Assembly: GCA_022616055.1 (NCBI GenBank)
Contig: JAKEFM010000160.1
Span: 1-50,997 of the forward strand
Length of the DNA stretch: 50,997 nt
Reading direction: 5' to 3'
From: Planctomycetota bacterium
GTDB lineage: Bacteria > Planctomycetota > UBA1135 > JAKEFM01
The notes under the pieces were generated by a model. That model made no database searches. It had not been told where the DNA came from and saw only the letters and a list, made by a program, of their open reading frames with translations. This document shows positions 6,799 through 15,416 of the stretch, piece by piece (positions within the stretch are counted from its first letter, which is position 1; the number at the start of each line of letters is the position of its first letter). A program made the position numbers and the translations under genes.

Positions 6799-8166
6799 CT
6801 ACGCCCCCTCGCGACGGCCCGAGCGCTCCTCGAGCGGGACGAACTCCCGGAGCCCCGAGCCGCAGTAGATCTGGCGCGGGCGGGCGATCTTCTGCTCGGG
6901 GTCGAGGAGCGACTCCTGCCACTGCGCCATCCATCCCGAGGTCCTCGGGATCGCGAAGAGGACCGGGAACATGTCGACCGGGAAGTTCATCGCCTGGTAG
7001 ATGAGGCCCGAGTAGAAGTCGACGTTCGGGTAGAGCTTGCGCGAGACGAAGTACTCGTCCTCGAGCGCGATCCGTTCGAGCTCGAGGGCGACGTCGAGGA
7101 GGGGGTTGCGCCCGGTGAAGGAGAAGACCTGGTCGGCGATCTTCTTGATGATCCGCGCGCGCGGGTCGTAGTTCTTGTAGACGCGGTGGCCGAAGCCCAT
7201 GAGCTTGCGCTCGCCCCCCTTCACGCGCTTGATGAACTCGGGGACGCGGTCCTTCGTGCCGACCTCGCGCAGCATGCGCAGCACCGCCTCGTTCGCCCCT
7301 CCGTGGAGCGGGCCGTAGAGCGCCGCGGTCGCCGCCGCGATCGCGGAGTAGGGATCGACGTGGGAGGAGCCGACCGCGCGCATCGCGTTCGCCGAGCAGT
7401 TCTGCTCGTGGTCGGCGTGGAGGATGAACAGCACGTCGAGCGCCCGCTCGAGCACCGGGTGGGGCCGGTACTGCGGCTCCGTCATCTTGAACAGCATGTT
7501 GAGGAAGTTCCCGGTGTAGGAGAGCTCGTTGTCCGGGTAGATGTAGGGGAGGCCGCGGCTGTGGCGGTAGGCGAAGGCCGCGAGCGTGATCATCTTCCCG
7601 ATCAGCCGGTAGGTCTGCAGCTCCCGCGAGGCCGAGTCGAAGATCGCCTTCGCGTCGGGGTAGAAGGTCGAGAGCGCGGCGACCGTCGAGACGAGCATCC
7701 CCATCGGGTGGGCGTCGTAGTGGAAGCCGTCGATGTATTTCTTGATATTCTCATGGAGGATCGTGTGGTTGGTGATGTTGTCCTTCCACCGGTCGAGCTC
7801 GTCCCGCGTGGGGAGCTCCCCCTTCACGATCAGGTAGGCCGTCTCGAGGTAGCTCGACTTCTCGGCGAGCTCCTCGATCGCGTAGCCGCGGTACCAGAGG
7901 ATCCCCTTGTCCCCGTCGATGAAGGTGACGGCGCTCCGGCAGGAGGCGGTGTTCGCGAAGGCGGGGTCGTAGGACATCAGCCCGAAGTCGTCCGCCCCGG
8001 TCCGGATCTGCCGCAGGTCCATCGCGCGCAGCGTCCCCTCGCGGATCGGGACCTCGTAGGTCTTCCCCGTCCGGTTGTCGGTGATGGTGAGGGTCTCGCG
8101 CCGCGCGAGCGCGCCGCTCGCGGCCGCGGCGAGGGAGGGGTGGGCGACTTCGGCTTTCGGATTCAC
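6799..8166 (-). CDS. gltA: Citrate synthase
   Basis: A 455-residue type II-like citrate synthase, which condenses oxaloacetate and acetyl-CoA at the entry of the TCA cycle. Recognisable segments are IDGDKGILWYRGYAIEELA, the catalytic-site region NCSANAMRAVGSSHVDPYSA, LYGPLHGGANE, GFGHRVYKNYDPRA and the C-terminal AIPRTSGWMAQWQE, with VDFYSG for the catalytic aspartate. The start is GTG at 8166 with GGAG upstream; the first 25 residues are variable, as usual. It follows the malic enzyme gene on the same strand, so the two central-carbon genes may be co-regulated, although a GC hairpin lies between them. Confidence 0.97.
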   Translation of the reverse strand: MNPKAEVAHPSLAAAASGALARRETLTITDNRTGKTYEVPIREGTLRAMDLRQIRTGADDFGLMSYDPAFANTASCRSAVTFIDGDKGILWYRGYAIEELAEKSSYLETAYLIVKGELPTRDELDRWKDNITNHTILHENIKKYIDGFHYDAHPMGMLVSTVAALSTFYPDAKAIFDSASRELQTYRLIGKMITLAAFAYRHSRGLPYIYPDNELSYTGNFLNMLFKMTEPQYRPHPVLERALDVLFILHADHEQNCSANAMRAVGSSHVDPYSAIAAATAALYGPLHGGANEAVLRMLREVGTKDRVPEFIKRVKGGERKLMGFGHRVYKNYDPRARIIKKIADQVFSFTGRNPLLDVALELERIALEDEYFVSRKLYPNVDFYSGLIYQAMNFPVDMFPVLFAIPRTSGWMAQWQESLLDPEQKIARPRQIYCGSGLREFVPLEERSGRREGA

Positions 8167-8277
8167 GACCGGAGCTCCGCCTGTCAGGGGCCTGCTCGGA
8201 CCGGGGCATTCTCTCCGGAGTCGGCGGCGGAATCGACCCGTCTCCCCCCTTCCGGGAGGGCTCGGGGCCGACCGTCC

Positions 8278-8298
8278 GGGGCCGGGCCCCCCGGCCCC
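8278..8298 (-). terminator. GC hairpin directly after malic enzyme
   Basis: An 8-bp perfect stem GGGGCCGG / CCGGCCCC with a 5-base loop begins 4 bases after the malic enzyme stop. There is no T run on either strand. It could terminate or attenuate transcription before gltA. Confidence 0.4.
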
Positions 8299-8302
8299 TC
8301 CC

Positions 8303-10021
8303 TCAGCTCGCCGGGGCGTGGTAGGGGAGGTACTCCGGGACCCACATCGAGGCGGCGATCCGGTCCTTCAGGTCCGCCTCTCCCGCGGCTCCCCCGGCAC
8401 CCGACCTGGCGACCTCCCGCGCCACGGCCAGGGCCACCGCCGCCGCCGCGCTCCGGACCTCCGCCACCGGGGGGAGGAGCATCCCTTCCCGGATCAACGA
8501 ATCCGGGACGCACGCCGCGAGCGCCTTCGCCGCCGCCAGGAACATCCCCTCCGTCACCCGGCGCGCTCGCGAGACGATCGCCCCGAGGCCCACTCCCGGG
8601 AAGATGAAGACGTTGTTCGCCTGGGCGACGGGGATCCGCCGGCCCTCCCAGGCGGCGGCGGGGAAGGGCGACCCGGTCGCGAGGAGGGCGCGGCCCCCGG
8701 TCCAGGCGACGGCCTGCTCCGGCGTGCACTCGGCGTTCGCCGTCGGGTTGCTCAGCATGAACACGACCGGCCTCGCGCACGCGGCCGCCAGCGCCCGGAG
8801 GGCCTCCTCGGAGAAGGACCCCGCGACGCCGCTCGCCCCGATCAGCACGCTCGGCCGGGCGTTCCGGACGACGTCGAGGAGCCCGATCCGCTCCCGGTCC
8901 GCGACCTTCCACCCCGACACCTCTCCCGGATCGCGCTCGAATTCGTGCTGGTGGTCGGCGAGGCCCGGCATCCCCCGCCGGAGGAGCCCCTTGCTCCCGA
9001 GCATCCAGATCCGGCGCAACCCCTGGGTCTTCGGCAGCCCCTCCTCCTCCATCGCGAGGAGGATCTGGTGGGCGATCCCGGCTCCCGCCTGGCCCGCCCC
9101 CAGGAGGGCATAGGTGTGGTCGCGGAGCCGCGTCCCGAGGGCGCGCATCGCGCCGAGGAGGGCGGCGAGCGTGACCGCCCCCGTCCCCTCGATGTCGTCG
9201 TCGAAGGAGCAGATCTTCTCCCGGTAGCGCTCGAGCAGCCGGAAGGCGTTCGCCTTGCCGAAGTCCTCCCACTGGAGGACGGCCCTCGGGTGGACTTTCG
9301 ACACGGCCTCGACGAACGCGTCGAGGAAGGCGTCGTACTCCGCTCCCCGGATCCTCCGGCGCCGCGTCCCGACGTAGAGAGGGTCCTTCAGCAACTCCTC
9401 GTTCTCCGTGCCGACGTCGAGGACGACCGGGAGCGTCCGCGAGGGGTGGATCCCCGCGGCGAGCACGTAGAGGCAGAGCTTGCCGACCGCGATGCCGATC
9501 CCTCCCGCGCCGAGGTCGCCGAGCCCGAGGATCCGCTCCCCGTCCGTGCAGACGATCAGGTCGACCTCCTCGGAAGGCGCGTTCCGGAGCACCGTCTCGA
9601 GGCGGTCCCGCTGATCCGGCGTGAGGTAGAGCCCGCGAGGCCGGCGGTAGAGGTGGGAGTACTCCCGGCAGGCGGCGCCGACCGTCGGCGTGTAGACGAT
9701 CGGCATCATCTCCTCGACGTGCTCGAGGAGGAGCCGGTAGAAGAGCGTCTCGTTGCGGTCCTGGAGGGCGACGAGGAAGACGTACTTCTCGATGTCGGAG
9801 GCCTTCCCGCGGAAGTTGCGGTAGACCCGCTCGAGCTGGCGCTCGATCGTCGAGACGACGGGGGGGACGAGCCCCTCGAGCCCGAAGAGGCGGCGCTCCT
9901 CCAGCGTGAAGGCGCTTCCCTTGTTGAAGACGGGGTACTCGAGGAGCAGCGAGCCGCGGAAGGGGACCTCGACGTAGCCCTCCCGGGTGCGGGGATCGAT
10001 CTTGACCGTGTGCCGGTACAT
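8303..10021 (-). CDS. maeA: NAD(P)-dependent malic enzyme (long form)
   Basis: A 572-residue protein of the large malic enzyme class (SfcA/MaeA length). It oxidatively decarboxylates malate to pyruvate. Landmarks: MPIVYTPTVGAAC, the GLYL segment, DGERILGLGDLGAGGIGI, PVVLDVGTENEELL, QWEDFGKANAFRLL, the metal-binding CSFDDDIEGTG, the nucleotide-binding LLGAGQAGAGIA and FMLSNPTANAE. ATG at 10021 has an ideal GGGAGGA Shine-Dalgarno. NAD versus NADP use cannot be decided by eye, so the symbol is by family. It precedes gltA on the same strand. Confidence 0.95.
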   Translation of the reverse strand: MYRHTVKIDPRTREGYVEVPFRGSLLLEYPVFNKGSAFTLEERRLFGLEGLVPPVVSTIERQLERVYRNFRGKASDIEKYVFLVALQDRNETLFYRLLLEHVEEMMPIVYTPTVGAACREYSHLYRRPRGLYLTPDQRDRLETVLRNAPSEEVDLIVCTDGERILGLGDLGAGGIGIAVGKLCLYVLAAGIHPSRTLPVVLDVGTENEELLKDPLYVGTRRRRIRGAEYDAFLDAFVEAVSKVHPRAVLQWEDFGKANAFRLLERYREKICSFDDDIEGTGAVTLAALLGAMRALGTRLRDHTYALLGAGQAGAGIAHQILLAMEEEGLPKTQGLRRIWMLGSKGLLRRGMPGLADHQHEFERDPGEVSGWKVADRERIGLLDVVRNARPSVLIGASGVAGSFSEEALRALAAACARPVVFMLSNPTANAECTPEQAVAWTGGRALLATGSPFPAAAWEGRRIPVAQANNVFIFPGVGLGAIVSRARRVTEGMFLAAAKALAACVPDSLIREGMLLPPVAEVRSAAAAVALAVAREVARSGAGGAAGEADLKDRIAASMWVPEYLPYHAPAS

Positions 10022-10044
10022 GGTTCCTCCCGGACGGCGTGGGA

Positions 10045-10053
10045 AACCTAGCA
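10045..10053 (-). promoter_or_regulatory. Extended -10 element upstream of malic enzyme
   Basis: On the minus strand TGCTAGGTT reads as an extended -10 (TG-N-TAGGTT) 24 bases before the ATG at 10021. No convincing -35 is visible. One of several TAG-type -10-like boxes in the window. Confidence 0.28.
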
Positions 10054-10127
10054 CATCGCGGACCCGGCTCGTCCGCCGCCCTCCTCCCGTGTGCCCCGCT
10101 CGCGGGGAGGGGAGAGGAGGTTCTTGG

Positions 10128-10149
10128 CCGCCCGGAGGCGGATCTTTTT
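10128..10149 (+). other. CCGCC/GGCGG hairpin followed by T run, no upstream + gene
   Basis: CCGCC, loop CGGA, GGCGG, then ATCTTTTT looks like an intrinsic terminator on the plus strand, but no plus-strand gene ends nearby; it lies in the divergent region between malic enzyme and the serine hydrolase. It might stop antisense transcription or be part of a leader. Confidence 0.25.
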
Positions 10150-10240
10150 CGCGGCCCCGGGCGGGGAAGCGGGACCGGACCGGCCCCGGGGGGGGGCGTG
10201 GCGGCGAGCCCGGCGCCGCTCCGGGGGGCCCTCCCCCGCT

Positions 10241-10246
10241 TAGGAT
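10241..10246 (+). promoter_or_regulatory. -10-like box for serine hydrolase gene
   Basis: TAGGAT is followed by a short leader containing GGAGGTGAGGG before the ATG at 10264. No clear -35 is present. The short leader and strong Shine-Dalgarno fit a transcription start near 10253. Confidence 0.25.
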
Positions 10247-10263
10247 TCGGGCGGAGGTGAGGG

Positions 10264-11454
10264 ATGAACCTCGCCGCGCTCGCGTTCCTGTCTCCTCTCC
10301 TCGGCGCGCCCGTCGCGCCGCAGGAGAGACCCTCCGCGTCCTCCTCCGCATGGGACGACCTCTCTCGCGCCTTCCGGGAGGGCGCCGCCGAGCGGGGCAT
10401 CGTCGGGGCGGGGCTCCTCCTCCTCCACCGCGGCGGGGTCGTCCTGGAGGCGTATCACGGCCACCAGGATGCCGGCGGGAAGGTGCCGGTCGACGCGGAC
10501 ACCGCCTTCCACTGGGCCTCGATCACGAAGACCTTCACCGCGGTCGCGACGGTGCGCCTGCGCGACCTCGGCCTCCTCTCCCTCGACGATTCCGCCGTCC
10601 GTCACGTCCCCGAGCTGCGCGAGGTCCACGCCCCGTTCGGCGGGGTCGGGCGGATCACGCTCCGCCACCTGGCGAGCCACAGCGCGGGCTTGCGCGGCTC
10701 GACCTGGCCCTGGGGAGGGGACCAGCCCTGGCATCCCTTCGAGCCGACGCGCTGGGAGCAGCTCGTCGCGATGATGCCCTACACGGAGGCGGGCTTCGAG
10801 CCGGGGAGTCGCTTCTCCTACTCGAATCCCGGGTTCATCTTCCTCGGACGCACGATCGAGGCCCTCACGGGCGAGGACTACGAGGCGCAGGTCGAGAAGA
10901 ACCTCCTCCGACCCCTCGGGATGCGCCGCGCCTACTTCGACCGCGCGCCGTGGGACCTCCTCCCCCGCCGATCCCGCTCGTTCGAGCGGGGAGCGGCGGG
11001 GCTGCGCGAGCTCCCCTTCGACTTCGACACGGGGATCACCGTCAGCAACGGGGGCCTGAACGCGCCCCTCGGCGACATGGCTCTGTGGCTCGACTTCCTC
11101 CTCGGCAACCCGGAGCGCGCGGCGCTCCACGGGGGGCTCCTCCGTCGCTCCTCCCTCGAGGAGATGTTCCGTCCCGTCGTCCCCCTCGACCCGGGCAAGC
11201 CCGACGGCGACGCGATGGGGCTCTCCTTCTTCATCGAGAAACGCCGCGGCGTCGACCTCGTCGCCCACAGCGGGGGGCAGAACGGGTTCGTGAGCCACTT
11301 CTACCTCCACCTCCCGAGCCGCTCCGCGCTCCTCCTCGCGTTCAACACGAACGTCGTCCCCGACGCCGGCGGGCCCGAGGGGTCGACCTCCGCCCTCGAC
11401 CGCCGGCTCCTCGACCTCTTCCTCGAGCGGGTGCTCCCGGCCCTTCCTCGCTGA
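10264..11454 (+). CDS. Serine hydrolase, beta-lactamase/class C penicillin-binding family, secreted
   Basis: A 396-residue protein with a short signal-like N-terminus (MNLAALAFLSPLLGAPVAPQ). The catalytic SxxK is S86-I-T-K89, in WASITKTF. The YxN motif is present as FSYSNPG, and HSGGQNGF stands where the KTG box would be, as in many esterase-type members. LRHLASHSAGL is the usual family signature after the SxxK box. It could be a D-aminopeptidase, esterase or beta-lactamase-like hydrolase of the periplasm; the substrate cannot be told from sequence. The Shine-Dalgarno GGAGGTGAGGG is excellent. It is convergent with ispG. Confidence 0.92.
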   Translation: MNLAALAFLSPLLGAPVAPQERPSASSSAWDDLSRAFREGAAERGIVGAGLLLLHRGGVVLEAYHGHQDAGGKVPVDADTAFHWASITKTFTAVATVRLRDLGLLSLDDSAVRHVPELREVHAPFGGVGRITLRHLASHSAGLRGSTWPWGGDQPWHPFEPTRWEQLVAMMPYTEAGFEPGSRFSYSNPGFIFLGRTIEALTGEDYEAQVEKNLLRPLGMRRAYFDRAPWDLLPRRSRSFERGAAGLRELPFDFDTGITVSNGGLNAPLGDMALWLDFLLGNPERAALHGGLLRRSSLEEMFRPVVPLDPGKPDGDAMGLSFFIEKRRGVDLVAHSGGQNGFVSHFYLHLPSRSALLLAFNTNVVPDAGGPEGSTSALDRRLLDLFLERVLPALPR

Positions 11455-11469
11455 CCCCGGTCGGGTCAG
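11451..11469. terminator. Shared hairpin containing both convergent stop codons
   Basis: CTGACCC, loop CGGTC, GGGTCAG forms a 7-bp perfect stem. The left arm contains the TGA of the serine hydrolase and the right arm, on the other strand, the TGA of ispG. A symmetric hairpin like this could end transcripts from both directions. No T tracts are present. Confidence 0.4.
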
Positions 11470-12554
11470 GGGGACCCGGAGGTCCGCGCCGCTTCCGCCT
11501 TGAACCTCTCGATCTCCTCGAGGAGGGCGGGGACGAGGTCGGCCTCCTTCACCTTCTTCACCAGCTCCCCGCGCCGGTAGATCGCCCCGACCCCGCGCGC
11601 CCCGGCGACCCCGATGTCGGCCTCGCGCGCCTCGCCCGGCCCGTTCACGGCGCAGCCGAGGACGGAGATCTTCACCGGGATCTTCTCCCCGCCGAGCTTC
11701 GCCTCGATCTCCTTCACGAGCTTCTCGAGGTCGATCTCGATCCGGCCGCAGGTCGGGCAGGCGATCAGCTCCGGGCTCGTGACGCGCCGACCCGACGCCT
11801 TGAGGATGTCGAAGGCGACCTTCACCTCCTCGACAGGGTCGACGGAGAGGGAGATCCGGATCGTGTCGCCAATCCCGTCGAGGAGGAGGGGGCCGAGCCC
11901 GACGGCCGACTTGATCGAGGCGTAGGGAGGGAGGCCCGCCTCCGTGATGCCGAGGTGGAGCGGGATGTCCGTCGCCGCCGCGAAGAGGCGGTTCGCCTTC
12001 ACGGCCGAGGAGGTGTCGGTCGACTTGATCGAGACGATGATCGCGCGGAAGTCGAGCTCCTCGAGCATCGCGACGTGGCGGAGCGCCGACTCGACCATCG
12101 CCTCGGGGGTGGGGTAGCCGTACTTCTCGAGGAGGTCGCGCTCGACGGAACCCGAGTTGACCCCGATCCGGATCGGGACGCTCGCGTCCTTCGCGGCGCG
12201 GACGACCTCCTGGACCCGCTCCTTCCCCCCGACGTTCCCGGGGTTCAGGCGCACCTTGTCGACCCCGGCCGCGATCGCCTTCAGCGCGAAGCGGTGGTTG
12301 AAGTGGATGTCCGCGACGAGGGGGACGCGGCAGGCCTTCTTGATCGCCGGGAGCGCGTCGGCCGCCTCGCGCGTGGGGACGGCGACCCGGACGATCTCGC
12401 AGCCGGCGTCCTCCAGACGGCGGATCTGGTCGGTCGTCGCGGCGACGTCCTCCGTGCGCGTCGAGCACATCGACTGCACCCGGATCGGATGGTCACCCCC
12501 GATCGTGAAGGGACCGAGACGGACCTCGCGGGTCTTGCGGCGAGCGACGTACAC
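11466..12554 (-). CDS. ispG: 4-hydroxy-3-methylbut-2-enyl diphosphate synthase (IspG/GcpE)
   Basis: A 362-residue iron-sulfur enzyme of the MEP isoprenoid pathway. It reductively converts methylerythritol cyclodiphosphate to HMBPP. Landmarks: IGGDHPIRVQSM, LVADIHFNHRFAL, KVRLNPGNVG, RIGVNSGS, LHLGITEAG, and the cluster ligands in ACPTCGR and GCAVNGPGEA. It is the short bacterial form without the extra domain of plants. GTG at 12554 gives the normal N-terminus (YVARRKTREVRLG); no Shine-Dalgarno is seen. Confidence 0.96.
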   Translation of the reverse strand: MYVARRKTREVRLGPFTIGGDHPIRVQSMCSTRTEDVAATTDQIRRLEDAGCEIVRVAVPTREAADALPAIKKACRVPLVADIHFNHRFALKAIAAGVDKVRLNPGNVGGKERVQEVVRAAKDASVPIRIGVNSGSVERDLLEKYGYPTPEAMVESALRHVAMLEELDFRAIIVSIKSTDTSSAVKANRLFAAATDIPLHLGITEAGLPPYASIKSAVGLGPLLLDGIGDTIRISLSVDPVEEVKVAFDILKASGRRVTSPELIACPTCGRIEIDLEKLVKEIEAKLGGEKIPVKISVLGCAVNGPGEAREADIGVAGARGVGAIYRRGELVKKVKEADLVPALLEEIERFKAEAARTSGSP

Positions 12555-12610
12555 GGGAGGAAGGTAGCGCGATCCTCGACCCGTGAGAAGGCGCGCCCCC
12601 CGGACGACCC

Positions 12611-13909
12611 TCAGGCGGGCGGAATCGGCGCGAGGAGTTCCTCCCGGAGGAACTCCGCGAGACGGTAGGCCCCTTCCCGATCGAGAACTCCCTCGGCGTA
12701 GACCACGGCCCCCCGCAGCGTCCCCGGACGCCGGAAGAAGAGGAAGAGGGCCCCCGGCGGGTGAGGGACGGCCGTCGCGACGCCGACGTCGAGGAGGCGG
12801 GCTCCGAGCCATCGCTCGCGCCCCTCGAGGATCTCCCCGACGTTCGAGAACCAGACCGACTCGCGCGGCGCTCCGTCCCGGCGGAAGCGCTCCCTCTCGT
12901 AGCGCCGCAGCGGGAGCCAGCGGCCGGCCCGCAGGAGGGCGTGCATCGCGCGGTCCGCGCCGGCCCCGAGCGCCGCCAGCTCCTGCTCCCGGATCGACCG
13001 GGCGAGGACGGCGGGATCCTCGACCTCGGCGGAGGATGCGCTCAGGTGGAAGAAGGAGAGGAAGTTCCCGAGCACCGGCCCGGGCGCGCCCGCCGGACGG
13101 AGGTTCGCGGTCACGGGGATCGCATAGGGGCCCCGCGGCGCCCCGCGCCGCACCTGGAAGCGGTGGAGGGCCCGGAGCGAGGCGAGGAGGAGGTGCTCGT
13201 TCATCCCCGTCCCGCCGAAGGTTCCCCGGGACAAAGCCTCCGCCGCGGCGGCCTCCCGACCCTCCAGGGAAATGGGGAGGAGTGCGCAGCCTCGCACGGG
13301 GGTCGCAGGCGGCGAGAGGAGGACGGGGGGAGGTCCGTTCCTCCTCTCGAGCAGGGCGCGCGCGGCCCGGAAGCCCCTCCAGCCGGCGAACTCTCCGCGC
13401 GCCACCCGCGCGAGGGGATCGGGGCCCTCAAGGACCGGCGTCCGCCCGGCGTCGATCTCGTCCATCGCCCCGAGGAGGCGGTCCGCTCCCCGCGCGTCGG
13501 CGAGGGGGTGGAACCACCGCAGGACCGCGACGGTTCCGCCCCGTGGCGAAGGGGAGAGACGCAGCTCGAGGAGCGGATCGCGGGCGGGGTCGAGCGGGTC
13601 GTTGATCGCCGCCTCCGCAGCTGCGGAAGCGTCCGTCCCCGACCCCTCGAGGACCCGCACGAGGTCCGGGGCGCCGCGCCCGGGCACGGACTTCCACCGG
13701 CTCCACCCGAGGATCGGCGCGAGCGCGAGCCGGGAGCGCAGCGGCGGGAGGCGCGGGAGGAGCGGGGCGAGCGCGGCCTCGACCCGCGCCGGGTCGAGGG
13801 GGATCCCCAGCTCGAGCGCGATCGCGGAGAGGTTCCCGGCGAGCCCCGCGCGCCGCGCGGCCCGGTCGATCATCAGGAGGAATCGATCGACCGGCCCGAG
13901 CCGGCTCAT
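12611..13909 (-). CDS. Condensation/WS-DGAT-like acyltransferase (HxxxDxxG)
   Basis: A 432-residue protein with the HxxxDxxG acyltransferase motif at His134-Asp138-Gly141 (HPLADARG). A VTANLRP segment and LGNFLSF follow, as in wax-ester synthase/DGAT and condensation-domain proteins. Such enzymes move an acyl group from a carrier protein or CoA to an alcohol or amine. The start overlaps the stop of the acyl carrier protein gene by ATGA, so the two are translationally coupled and the carrier protein probably supplies the acyl group. The acceptor is unknown. Considered part of the lipid/polyene cluster on its right. Confidence 0.78.
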   Translation of the reverse strand: MSRLGPVDRFLLMIDRAARRAGLAGNLSAIALELGIPLDPARVEAALAPLLPRLPPLRSRLALAPILGWSRWKSVPGRGAPDLVRVLEGSGTDASAAAEAAINDPLDPARDPLLELRLSPSPRGGTVAVLRWFHPLADARGADRLLGAMDEIDAGRTPVLEGPDPLARVARGEFAGWRGFRAARALLERRNGPPPVLLSPPATPVRGCALLPISLEGREAAAAEALSRGTFGGTGMNEHLLLASLRALHRFQVRRGAPRGPYAIPVTANLRPAGAPGPVLGNFLSFFHLSASSAEVEDPAVLARSIREQELAALGAGADRAMHALLRAGRWLPLRRYERERFRRDGAPRESVWFSNVGEILEGRERWLGARLLDVGVATAVPHPPGALFLFFRRPGTLRGAVVYAEGVLDREGAYRLAEFLREELLAPIPPA

Positions 13910-14151
13910 CTGCCGGCGAGGAGCTTCCGGACGCTCGAGGCGAGCCGCTCGAGGCTCTCGAAGTTCGCCGGGACGACCTCGCGGTCGGGGATCCGCACGC
14001 CGAAGCGCTTCTCGACGAACGCGACGAGCCGCAGCACCCCGAGGGAGTCGATCGCGCGCAGGAGCGGGGCCTTCTCGTCGAACCCCGGGGGCGCCTCCCC
14101 CAGGAGGAGATCCTCGACGACGAACGCCCGCAGCTCGGGGAGGGGATCCAC
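13906..14151 (-). CDS. Acyl carrier protein
   Basis: An 81-residue protein with the phosphopantetheine attachment motif AIDSLGVLRL (Ser36) in a four-helix acyl carrier pattern. Acidic N-terminal helices and a VRIPDRE segment after helix II are typical. It is co-translated with the HxxxDxxG acyltransferase (ATGA overlap). The second carrier protein of the cluster is at 15747-16022 and differs in sequence, so they may serve different steps. Confidence 0.85.
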   Translation of the reverse strand: MDPLPELRAFVVEDLLLGEAPPGFDEKAPLLRAIDSLGVLRLVAFVEKRFGVRIPDREVVPANFESLERLASSVRKLLAGR

Positions 14152-14174
14152 GGGGCGTTTCTAACGCGAGGCCG

Positions 14175-14202
14175 TGGACCGGGGAAGGTCGGTTCCTACA
14201 AT
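14175..14202 (+). promoter_or_regulatory. Sigma70-like promoter for small lipoprotein gene
   Basis: TGGACC (14175-14180) and TACAAT (14197-14202) with a 16-base spacer. The -10 matches consensus at five of six bases. The predicted start leaves a leader of about 20 bases before ATG 14227. Confidence 0.42.
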
Positions 14203-14226
14203 GCGCGCCCCCGCGAAGTTCACGAG

Positions 14227-14631
14227 ATGAAACTGACGATCCGACTCCTCGCCGCCTCGCTCCCCCTCCTCGGCGCCTCCTGCGCCACGGAGATCGGTCG
14301 CTGGCCCGCCACGGACTTCACCTACGCGATGAGCCCCGACGCGCTCCGGGGAGAGGTGAAGACCTCCCTCGAGAGCCAGGGGTGGTTCACGCACCCCGGG
14401 GACACGGCGACCGACCTCCGCGGCATCAAGGCGAGCGCCGGGGGGCACCGCACGGTGGCGGACTTCCACATCCTCCCGGCCGCGAAGGGCTCGGCGTTCG
14501 AGCTCGCGGCAGGGAGCCACCACGTCGCCAACTGGGCGACCTTCGGCATTCTCGGCCTCTCCACGCAGGCGCAGGCGCACCGGGCGATGAGCCGCTGGAT
14601 CGAGGAGTGGAACCGGTCCCACCCGAAGTAG
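14227..14631 (+). CDS. Hypothetical lipoprotein
   Basis: A 134-residue protein with a strong lipoprotein signal: two positive residues, a hydrophobic stretch and the lipobox LGASC (Cys19). The mature part contains ATDLRGIKASAGGH and ends with a short amphipathic helix. I recognise no family. It is followed, with an overlap of about 25 bases, by a glycosyltransferase gene, and sits inside the acyl-carrier cluster, so an outer-membrane or periplasmic role in handling the product is possible. Confidence 0.75.
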   Translation: MKLTIRLLAASLPLLGASCATEIGRWPATDFTYAMSPDALRGEVKTSLESQGWFTHPGDTATDLRGIKASAGGHRTVADFHILPAAKGSAFELAAGSHHVANWATFGILGLSTQAQAHRAMSRWIEEWNRSHPK

Positions 14632-15416
14632 CCCTGTCCCCCTCCGACCCCAAGGAGCTCGCCGGCGTCTGCGTCGTCGTCCCCGCCTACCGCGAGGCGG
14701 GGACGATCGCCTCCCTCGTCCGCGCGCTGCGGGCGCGCGGCGCCCACACGATCGTCGTCGACGACGGGAGCGACGACGGGACCTCCCCGATCGCCCGGGC
14801 CGCCGGGGCGGAGGTCCTCCGCCACGCCGCCAACCGGGGGAAGGGGGCCGCGCTCCGCACGGGCTTCGAGCGCGGGCTCGCCCTCGGATTCCCCCGCCTG
14901 GCGACGATGGACGGCGACGGCCAGCACGACCCCGCCGACCTCGGGGCGCTCCTGCGCGCCGCCCGCGAGTCGGGAGCCGCCGTCGTCGTCGGCAATCGGC
15001 TCGACGATCCCCGGGGGATGAGCCTCGTGCGCCTCGTCACGAACCGCATCATGTCGAGGCTGATCTCCGCGATCGCCGGCCTCGACGTCGCCGACAGCCA
15101 GTGCGGCCTCAAGCTCTACGAGGCGGCCGCGGTCCGCGCGCTCCGGCTCCGCACGTCCCGGTTCGACACCGAATCGGAGATCCTCCTCCAGGTGGGGAGG
15201 CTCGGCTTCCCCGTCGCGAACGCACCCGTCCGGTGCATCTACCACCAGCCCCGCCCGAGCCACATTCGCGCCGCGGCCGACACTTGGCGGTTCCTCGGGC
15301 TCACGACGCGCTTCCTCCTTCGCCGCTACCCGCGCCCCGCCTCCCCGGAGCCGGTCCGCAGCGTCACGGCCCCCTCCGCGACGACCCTCCCCTCGACGCG
15401 GCACTCCCCCTCGTAG
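14607..15416 (+). CDS. Family 2 glycosyltransferase (DPM1/polyprenyl type)
   Basis: A 269-residue protein. VVVPAYREAGTIASLVRAL and VVDDGSDDGT are the GT-A nucleotide-binding start, MDGDGQHDP carries the metal-binding acidic residues, and the ADSQCGLKLY segment is typical of dolichol-phosphate-mannose-synthase-like enzymes. No transmembrane tail is present. GTG at 14607 lies inside the end of the lipoprotein gene; CTG at 14634 would be an alternative. Family 2 glycosyltransferases are regular members of aryl-polyene-type clusters. The 3' end overlaps the convergent dehydratase gene by 91 bases. Confidence 0.88.
   Translation: MEPVPPEVALSPSDPKELAGVCVVVPAYREAGTIASLVRALRARGAHTIVVDDGSDDGTSPIARAAGAEVLRHAANRGKGAALRTGFERGLALGFPRLATMDGDGQHDPADLGALLRAARESGAAVVVGNRLDDPRGMSLVRLVTNRIMSRLISAIAGLDVADSQCGLKLYEAAAVRALRLRTSRFDTESEILLQVGRLGFPVANAPVRCIYHQPRPSHIRAAADTWRFLGLTTRFLLRRYPRPASPEPVRSVTAPSATTLPSTRHSPS

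Noticed and set aside
10128-10149. Classic intrinsic terminator
   Set aside because: Hairpin plus T run is convincing in form, but no plus-strand gene ends upstream, so it is listed only as an unexplained element.
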